DNA of 11,309 bases from JADLGL01 sp964611195 (GTDB lineage Bacteria; Pseudomonadota; Alphaproteobacteria; Rhizobiales; Kaistiaceae), in NCBI GenBank assembly GCA_964611195.1, contig CAZSXA010000065.1, positions 1 to 11,309 of the forward strand, given 5' to 3'. The position numbers were made by a program, and so were the translations under genes. Below are positions 7,371 through 11,309 of the stretch, one piece after another (the first letter of the stretch is position 1; the number at the start of each line of letters is the position of its first letter). The notes under the pieces are model-generated. The model did not search any database, was not told the origin of the DNA, and worked only from the letters and a program-made list of their open reading frames with translations.

Positions 7371-7588
7371 TATTCGGTGACCCAGCGAGGCCTGCGGGGC
7401 ACTTTGCCCGGCACGAGGCCTATCCCCTCCCGGACCCTCGAAACTGCCACATCCTGCGGCAATTCCTCCTTATCGGCGATGCATCATTGCCGTTCTTTGT
7501 AACGAAAACGCAAAAATCGCCTCTGATGCAACACGTTTTGGCGGTCATGGGTTCCGTTTGCGCTTGCCCGGCCGCGCGAGTGCAGCGC
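7371..7588. other. Intergenic region between the DUF985 gene and the NYN gene
   Basis: This stretch lies downstream of the DUF985 stop and upstream of the NYN start, both on the minus strand, so it probably holds the NYN promoter and leader. Its middle (about 7472-7535) is clearly richer in A+T than the surroundings. It contains GGCGAT (7475-7480) with ATCGCC (7516-7521), and TGCATCA (7480-7486) with TGATGCA (7524-7530), in an interleaved order. A perfect AGGAGG is present on the minus strand at 7470-7465, but the nearest ATG (7452) is 12 bases further on. A 42-codon minus-strand frame (7548-7420) is open, but I cannot support it as a gene. I find no tRNA or CRISPR repeat. Confidence 0.4.
7388..7421. 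repeat. Inverted repeat (AGGCCT arms) in the NYN leader region
   Basis: AGGCCT occurs at 7388-7393 and again at 7416-7421. Each is self-complementary, so the two can pair as an outer stem. Between them GGGCA and TGCCC can pair around a 3-base loop, with bulges in between. Together they could form a long imperfect hairpin in RNA from either strand. There is no T tract on either side, so I do not call a terminator. The role is unknown. Confidence 0.4.
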
Positions 7589-8032
7589 CTAAATACCAGG
7601 CTCCCAACCCTCCGGCGCCATCTCCAGAGCCTCGAAGACGAACCCCGGCGCCACCGTACAGCTAACCAGCGTCCATGAACCGAGGCTCCGCGCCGACTGC
7701 CACCACCCGGTCGGCACCACTGCCTGGGGTTGCTGCCCGGAACTGATCTCGACACCGAGGACAAGGGCATTCACAGCGCGTCCCTCCGATACCCGGAGTT
7801 CCAGTGGCGCTCCGGAGTGGAAGTGCCATATCTCGGCTGCATCAAGGACGCGGTGCCAACGCGAGACTTCGCCCGCCGCCAGCAGGTAGTAGATCGCCGT
7901 TGAGCGCGCACGCCCGGAAGCATCAGTCGCCGGGTCGCGAAACGTCTCTCGAAAATGACCGCCCTCGGGATGGGACGCCAACCCAAGCGCATCGATGATC
8001 GCGCGCGCATCGCGTTGCTCGGCGGCGGACAT
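7589..8032 (-). CDS. DUF985-family cupin protein
   Basis: The product is 147 aa and starts at the ATG at 8032, which shares its A with the TGA of gloB (TGATG), so translation is probably coupled. The open frame continues upstream only as a shadow of gloB. DUF985 features are visible in order: HPEGGHFRETFRD (21-33), STAIYYLLAAGEVSRWHRV (44-62), IWHFHSGAPLEL (68-79), GWWQSARSLG (109-118) and TLVSCTVAPGFVFEALEMA (121-139). Members adopt a small beta-barrel cupin fold, often dimeric, and the reaction is unknown for most of them. The histidines in the WHR and HFH segments line the usual cupin pocket, but metal binding is not shown. The linkage to gloB may mean a role in carbonyl or sugar-derived metabolite handling; that is a guess from context. 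Confidence 0.9.
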   Translation of the reverse strand: MSAAEQRDARAIIDALGLASHPEGGHFRETFRDPATDASGRARSTAIYYLLAAGEVSRWHRVLDAAEIWHFHSGAPLELRVSEGRAVNALVLGVEISSGQQPQAVVPTGWWQSARSLGSWTLVSCTVAPGFVFEALEMAPEGWEPGI

Positions 8033-8841
8033 CAGAAGGCATCCTTGCGCTGTCGAAGGACACGGAACACGTCGGCCGGCTCGGCGCTCTCCATGCCGAT
8101 GGCAGCTTTGAGGCGCGGCTTGTCGGCGCGCAGAAACGGGTTGGTCATCAACTCCAGGCCCATCGTCGTCGGCAGCGTCATCCCGCCTTCGGCGCGGATC
8201 CGGCGAACCTCCTCGATTCGCGCCTGAAGGTCGATGTTGTTCGGCTCGACGGTCTCGGCGAACTCGCCGTTCTTCTCGGTGTATTCGTGCCCGCAATAGA
8301 CGAGGGTCTCGCGCGGCAGCGCGGCGAGCTTCTTCAGGGACTGCCACATCAGTTCGGCCGAATTGCCGAAGAGCCGGCCGCAGCCGAGCGAGAACAGGGT
8401 ATCGCCGACAAAGGCGAGGCCGGCCTCGCGATCGACATAGCTGACATGGCCAGCCGTGTGGCCAGGCGTTTCGATCACCTCGAAAAGGTGACGGCCGAAT
8501 GGCACCGAATCTCCCTCGCCAACGCCCTGATCGATGGCCGGGATGTCGCCGGCCTCCGAATCGGGCCCGACGATCCGGCAGCCGAACTGCTCCTTCAGCA
8601 TCGCATTGCCCGCAACGTGATCGCCGTGGCGATGCGTGACGAGGATGAGATCGAGCGACCAGCCGCGCTCCGCGAGCCGGGCCGCGATTGCCTCGCTATC
8701 CGGGGCGTCGATCGAGCAGGTGGCATCGCTGTCAGAATCGTGGATCAGGACCGCATAGTTGTCCGCGCGGCAGATGAAGGCATCGATCTCATAGCCCCCT
8801 ACGGTTCTTGTCCCGCTCGCTTTCCGCGCCTTATCAGGCAT
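8032..8841 (-). CDS. gloB: Hydroxyacylglutathione hydrolase (glyoxalase II)-like metallo-beta-lactamase fold enzyme
   Basis: Glyoxalase II hydrolyses S-lactoylglutathione to lactate and glutathione, completing methylglyoxal detoxification in the cytoplasm. I chose the ATG at 8841 (269 aa), which has a good AAAAGG Shine-Dalgarno eight bases upstream. The frame is open to 8910, but that would run into the divergent methyltransferase gene. The binuclear metal site is complete: THRHGDH (His70, His72, Asp74, His75), ETPGHTAGH (His128), VGDTLF (Asp147) and YCGHEYT (His185). GCGRLF (154-159) and the C-terminal helical domain with NPFLR, seen in glyoxalase II, are also present. The family more often has a second His where Arg71 stands (THHHxDH); this position is not a metal ligand. 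Another thioesterase of this fold is possible but less likely. Confidence 0.92.
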   Translation of the reverse strand: MPDKARKASGTRTVGGYEIDAFICRADNYAVLIHDSDSDATCSIDAPDSEAIAARLAERGWSLDLILVTHRHGDHVAGNAMLKEQFGCRIVGPDSEAGDIPAIDQGVGEGDSVPFGRHLFEVIETPGHTAGHVSYVDREAGLAFVGDTLFSLGCGRLFGNSAELMWQSLKKLAALPRETLVYCGHEYTEKNGEFAETVEPNNIDLQARIEEVRRIRAEGGMTLPTTMGLELMTNPFLRADKPRLKAAIGMESAEPADVFRVLRQRKDAF

Positions 8842-8849
8842 CGTTGCAA

Positions 8850-8855
8850 CCTTTT
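8850..8855 (-). promoter_or_regulatory. Ribosome binding site fixing the gloB start
   Basis: The minus strand reads AAAAGG followed by eight bases and then the ATG at 8841. This supports the MPDKARK start over the longer frame that begins at 8910. It lies within the 43-base space between gloB and the divergent methyltransferase gene. Confidence 0.6.
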
Positions 8856-8884
8856 CTTCTCGGCCCTGTGCTAGCTTCCGCGCG

Positions 8885-9631
8885 ATGGATATCGACGTTA
8901 TCGACCTCAAGGCCTTCTACGCCGACAGGCTCGGCCGGATCGCCCATCGTCTGATCCTTGCTCGTATCCGCCGGGCCTGGCCGAATCTCGATGGCAGCCG
9001 GCTCGTCGGACTCGGCTATGCGACACCCTATCTGGCGACCTTCGCCGCCGAAACCGAGCGCTGCCTGGCGTTCATGCCGGCACCGCAGGGCATCATGCAA
9101 TGGCCGCATGAAGCACCGAACGCGGCGGCGCTTGTGGACACCGAGATGCTTCCGCTCGATGGCGGAGCCGTCGATCGCGTTCTTGTCGTTCATTGCCTCG
9201 AACATGCCGACAGCCCGCATGAGACGCTCCGCGAGGTGTGGCGGGCATTGGCGCCCGGCGGCCGCCTGATCGCCGTGGTGCCGAGCCGCGCCGGTCTGTG
9301 GACCCGCACCGAACACACGCCCTTCGGTCACGGACGGCCGTTCAGCCGGGCACAGGTGACCAAGCTCCTCAGGGACTCGATGTTCGAGCCGATCGGGCTC
9401 ACCCGGGCCTTGGCGCTTCCGCCGACGCGCAACCGGCTGGTCGTCCACAACGGCGCCAGCTGGGAACGGGTCGGCACCGTCCTGTGGCCGCGCTTTTCCG
9501 GCGTGCTCGTGGTCGAGGCAACCAAGCTGATCCGCCAACGAGTCGTCCCTGTCCGTCAGCCGCGCCGGCAACGCGTCCTTGCGCCGGCATTGGCGCCGGC
9601 CGCCGGTCTCCGGCCCCGCGTCCGCTCCTAG
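8885..9631 (+). CDS. Methyltransferase-type-11-like SAM-dependent protein next to gloB
   Basis: The 248-aa product starts at the ATG at 8885, only 43 bases from the divergent gloB start, so the two share a promoter region. The Rossmann methyltransferase outline is visible: motif I LVGLGYATPYLATF (40-53), an acidic segment before DTEMLPLDGGAVDRVLVVHCLEH (85-107), and a motif-III-like ALAPGGRLIAVVPSR (121-135). Motif I lacks the usual acidic residue and GxGxG form, so SAM binding may be altered or lost. The C-terminal 35 residues are basic and proline- and alanine-rich. I recall this gene beside gloB in many alphaproteobacteria, which suggests a linked role, but the substrate is unknown. The stop codon is followed closely by an IS630-type element, and the protein itself seems undisturbed. 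Confidence 0.82.
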   Translation: MDIDVIDLKAFYADRLGRIAHRLILARIRRAWPNLDGSRLVGLGYATPYLATFAAETERCLAFMPAPQGIMQWPHEAPNAAALVDTEMLPLDGGAVDRVLVVHCLEHADSPHETLREVWRALAPGGRLIAVVPSRAGLWTRTEHTPFGHGRPFSRAQVTKLLRDSMFEPIGLTRALALPPTRNRLVVHNGASWERVGTVLWPRFSGVLVVEATKLIRQRVVPVRQPRRQRVLAPALAPAAGLRPRVRS

Positions 9632-9639
9632 TGGATTGA

Positions 9640-9664
9640 CCCAAACGGAAGAGTCCGATTTGGG
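9640..9664. repeat. Palindrome between the methyltransferase gene and the IS transposase
   Basis: CCCAAACGGA (9640-9649) and TCCGATTTGGG (9654-9664) can pair around an AGAG loop, giving 10 base pairs with one bulged A. No T run follows, so it is not a standard terminator, although it could slow transcription leaving the methyltransferase gene. It may instead be part of the left end of the insertion sequence. I found no matching palindrome at the right side. Confidence 0.5.
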
Positions 9665-9685
9665 ATTCTCACCTGGTTCCCTCTG
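9664..9685 (+). repeat. Putative left inverted repeat of the IS630-family element
   Basis: This 22-base stretch matches the reverse complement of 10809-10830 at 16 positions. The innermost nine bases, TTCCCTCTG, are identical. It lies 14 bases before the transposase ATG. The GTG alternative start at 9685 would overlap it. The outer limit is uncertain. Confidence 0.5.
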
Positions 9686-9699
9686 TGCGAATCTGCGTC

Positions 9700-10782
9700 A
9701 TGCGCACGGGAATTTCCATCACTGTTTCGGCTTCGGACCACACAAGGCTTGAAGCGATCGTCTCCGATCGGAACGCGGCCCAGAAGCATGTCTGGCGGGC
9801 GCGGATCATCCTGCTGACTGCGAATGACCTCGGTACGCAGGCCATCATGGCCGCCACTGGCAAGTTGAAGACAACCGTTTGGCGCTGGCAGGAACGGTTT
9901 GCCGAGGCGGGTATCGCGGGCCTGCTGCGCGACAAGACCCGACCGCCGGGCAAGGCGCCGATCCCTGCCGGCAAGACCGCCGAGGTGGTCCGGCGGACGC
10001 AGGCGCCGCCACCGCACGAGGCGACCCACTGGACGGCGCGGGCGATGGCGAAGGCCGTGGGGCTCGGTGTCGCGACGGTGCAGCGCATCTGGGCCGCGCA
10101 CGGGCTCAGCCCCCATCGCTGGCGCGTCTTCAAGCTGTCGAAGGACCCCGCCTTTGTCGAAAAGCTGCACGACATCGTGGGCTTGTATGTTGCACCGCCT
10201 GCCCATGCCGTGGTGCTCAGTTTCGATGAGAAGTCCCAGATCCAGGCGCTCGACCGCACCCAACCGGGACTGCCGCTGAAGAAGGGCCGTGGCGCGACGA
10301 TGACCCACGACTACAAGCGACACGGGACGACCACGCTGTTCGCGGCGTTGAACGTCCTGACCGGCGAGGTCTTCGGACGGAACATGCAGCGCCACCGGCA
10401 TCAGGAGTTCATCCGCTTCCTCAACGCCCTTGAGCGAGACATTCCGGCAGGCAAGGTCATCCACGTCATTCTCGACAACTACGCCGCCCACAAGCACGAG
10501 AGAGTCCGCGCCTGGCTCGTGCGTCACCCGCGCTGGACTTTCCACTTCACGCCGACATCGAGTTCATGGCTGAACGCCGTCGAGGGTTTCTTTGCCAAGC
10601 TCACGCGCCGACGCCTGAAGCACGGCGTCTTTCAGTCAGTCGTTGATCTGCAGGCGGCAATCAACCGCTTCATGGCCGAGCACAACGAGACCGAGGCAAG
10701 GCCCTTTATCTGGTGCGCCGATCCGGACGCGATCGTCGCCAGTCGAAACCGAGGCTTCCAGGCGCTTGGGGCGCCCGGCTGA
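9700..10782 (+). CDS. IS630-family DDE transposase
   Basis: This enzyme cuts and rejoins the ends of its own element. I chose the ATG at 9700 (360 aa); a GTG at 9685 would add five residues and overlap the putative inverted repeat. The N-terminal part holds helix-turn-helix DNA-binding segments (QAIMAATGKLKTTVWRWQ, 47-64, then a winged-helix region with TARAMAKAVGLGVATVQRIW, 112-131). The DDE catalytic domain has Asp176 (LSFDEKSQIQALDRTQ), Asp259 (VILDNYAAHKHERV) and Glu295 (SWLNAVEGFFAKL). The last two are 35 residues apart, as expected for IS630 relatives. The C-terminal HGVF...FMAEHNE region is also typical. There is no frameshift or internal stop, so it could be active. It shares no obvious regulation with its neighbours. 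Confidence 0.95.
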   Translation: MRTGISITVSASDHTRLEAIVSDRNAAQKHVWRARIILLTANDLGTQAIMAATGKLKTTVWRWQERFAEAGIAGLLRDKTRPPGKAPIPAGKTAEVVRRTQAPPPHEATHWTARAMAKAVGLGVATVQRIWAAHGLSPHRWRVFKLSKDPAFVEKLHDIVGLYVAPPAHAVVLSFDEKSQIQALDRTQPGLPLKKGRGATMTHDYKRHGTTTLFAALNVLTGEVFGRNMQRHRHQEFIRFLNALERDIPAGKVIHVILDNYAAHKHERVRAWLVRHPRWTFHFTPTSSSWLNAVEGFFAKLTRRRLKHGVFQSVVDLQAAINRFMAEHNETEARPFIWCADPDAIVASRNRGFQALGAPG

Positions 10783-10808
10783 GTATCGAGCGGCGCGACT
10801 TGGGCGGC

Positions 10809-10830
10809 CAGAGGGAATGCGGTCAAAGTC
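10809..10830 (-). repeat. Putative right inverted repeat of the IS630-family element
   Basis: The reverse complement of this stretch matches 9664-9685 at 16 of 22 positions, with the shared core TTCCCTCTG at its inner side. It begins 27 bases after the transposase stop and ends 15 bases before the stop codon of the convergent methyltransferase. The outer limit is uncertain. Confidence 0.5.
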
Positions 10831-10845
10831 GGCTTGGAGCCCTTT

Positions 10846-11309
10846 TTAACCGCCAGCTTGTCGAACAAAAAGATAGCCTCGCTTCTGGTAATCGGTGATC
10901 CAGTTCCATCGATGGGCAGCGATGACTGCTTGAAACGCATTGATGTTCGACTGCTCGTCGGCGATCAGCACCCAGCCGCTTTCGCTCACGTGATCGAGCA
11001 ACGTGGAAAGCACCACAGGTCGCGCTGTTCGCGCTAGCATATGGAGGGTGCGATCAATCAGGATGATGTCGAATAAGCCGGACGGCACGAAATGCGTGAT
11101 ATCCGCGATTATCCCTTCGATTGCCAGAGCCTCTTTGGCAGCAACAGCTTGCAGGTCGCGTATGCCATTGGTCGAGAGATCTACTCCAACGACGCGATGA
11201 CCGCGCCGTGCAAGGAACACTGCGTCGCGGCCCTGACCGCATCCCACATCCAGAACACGGGCTTTCTGCCGTTCATACCGATCAAAGAAATCGACGATGA
11301 CTGCCGTCG
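10846..11309 (-). CDS. SAM-dependent methyltransferase, TehB-like (5' end outside window)
   Basis: The frame is open from the window edge to a TAA at 10846, giving 153 residues; the true start lies beyond 11309. The visible part begins ahead of motif I, VLDVGCGQGRDAVFLARRG, a classic class I SAM-binding loop. Motif II follows (VVGVDLSTNGI), then IEGIIADITHF and FDIILIDRTLHML, then an SGWVLIADE strand. The motif I wording resembles tellurite-resistance TehB-type methyltransferases, but the substrate cannot be named. It ends GYLFVRQAGG. The region is poorer in G+C than the rest: 30 of 60 bases at 10861-10920, against 44 of 60 at 5281-5340 inside aroB. Together with the adjacent insertion sequence this suggests acquired DNA. 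It is convergent with the transposase gene. Confidence 0.85.
   Translation of the reverse strand, partial: TAVIVDFFDRYERQKARVLDVGCGQGRDAVFLARRGHRVVGVDLSTNGIRDLQAVAAKEALAIEGIIADITHFVPSGLFDIILIDRTLHMLARTARPVVLSTLLDHVSESGWVLIADEQSNINAFQAVIAAHRWNWITDYQKRGYLFVRQAGG

Larger units (their letters stand above)
9664..10830 (+). mobile_element. IS630-family insertion sequence (ends approximate)
   Basis: An intact IS630-type transposase gene is flanked by imperfect inverted repeats, left 9664-9685 and right 10809-10830. They match at 16 of 22 positions, including an uninterrupted nine-base core, TTCCCTCTG. The element must lie between the methyltransferase stop (9631) and the stop of the next gene (10846). 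IS630 elements duplicate a TA target, often in CTAG. A CTAG does occur at 9628-9631, but I could not find a right-hand partner that fixes the ends. The true left end may be up to 33 bases further left and include the palindrome. No gene is visibly interrupted. Confidence 0.75.

Noticed and set aside
7349..7588. tRNA gene or known riboswitch in the largest intergenic gap
   Set aside because: No T-loop consensus or cloverleaf could be traced and no riboswitch core that I know was recognisable; only unassigned inverted repeats remain.
5273..7678. 801-codon plus-strand open frame across the end of aroB and the whole NYN gene
   Set aside because: It runs antisense to the NYN gene, whose frame has recognisable domains and a good ribosome binding site. 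The plus-strand product is rich in Arg, Gly and Ala with no motifs, as expected for a shadow frame in high-GC DNA.
8842..8910. N-terminal extension of gloB by 23 residues
   Set aside because: It would overlap the start of the divergent methyltransferase gene, while the ATG at 8841 has a good ribosome binding site and gives a normal N-terminus.
9640..9664. Rho-independent terminator for the methyltransferase gene
   Set aside because: The palindrome is strong, but no T run follows in either direction, so only a palindrome is reported.
3..11309. CRISPR array, toxin-antitoxin pair, defence island or prophage
   Set aside because: No regularly spaced repeats, no two-gene toxin-antitoxin layout and no phage structural genes were seen. 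XerD here is the housekeeping type, not a phage integrase.

Overview
The window looks like chromosomal DNA of a GC-rich alphaproteobacterium, most likely of the Hyphomicrobiales (Rhizobiales). This rests on the gene order xerD-accA on one strand divergent from aroK-aroB on the other, on the AroK N-terminal extension, and on high-GC codon use. No search could be run, so the order-level placement is inference from remembered synteny and protein style.

Layout. (1) 1-608, plus strand: the 3' end of secA, including its zinc-binding tail. (2) 3853-621, minus strand: a run of four genes, namely a 47-aa single-pass membrane protein, xerD, accA and a lipoprotein L,D-transpeptidase. It converges on secA with a 12-base gap. 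A CtrA-like box lies just upstream of the transpeptidase. (3) 3912-5714, plus strand: aroK and aroB, two shikimate-pathway enzymes, with no gap between them. (4) 7345-5711, minus strand: a 544-aa NYN/PIN-like putative ribonuclease with disordered linkers. It shares one CTAG palindrome with aroB for both stop codons, and its 243-base upstream region contains several unexplained inverted repeats. (5) 8841-7589, minus strand: glyoxalase II (gloB) coupled by TGATG to a DUF985 cupin gene. (6) 8885-9631, plus strand: a methyltransferase-like gene divergent from gloB. (7) about 9632-10845: an IS630-family insertion sequence with an intact DDE transposase. (8) 11309-10846, minus strand: the 3' part of a lower-GC, TehB-like SAM methyltransferase, probably accessory DNA.

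Most of the window is core housekeeping: protein export, fatty-acid precursor synthesis, chromosome dimer resolution, aromatic amino-acid synthesis and methylglyoxal detoxification. The parts that merit a second look are the NYN gene and its leader, the small membrane protein, the CtrA-like site and the insertion sequence with its low-GC neighbour. I see no CRISPR array, tRNA, rRNA, prophage or recognisable defence cluster.
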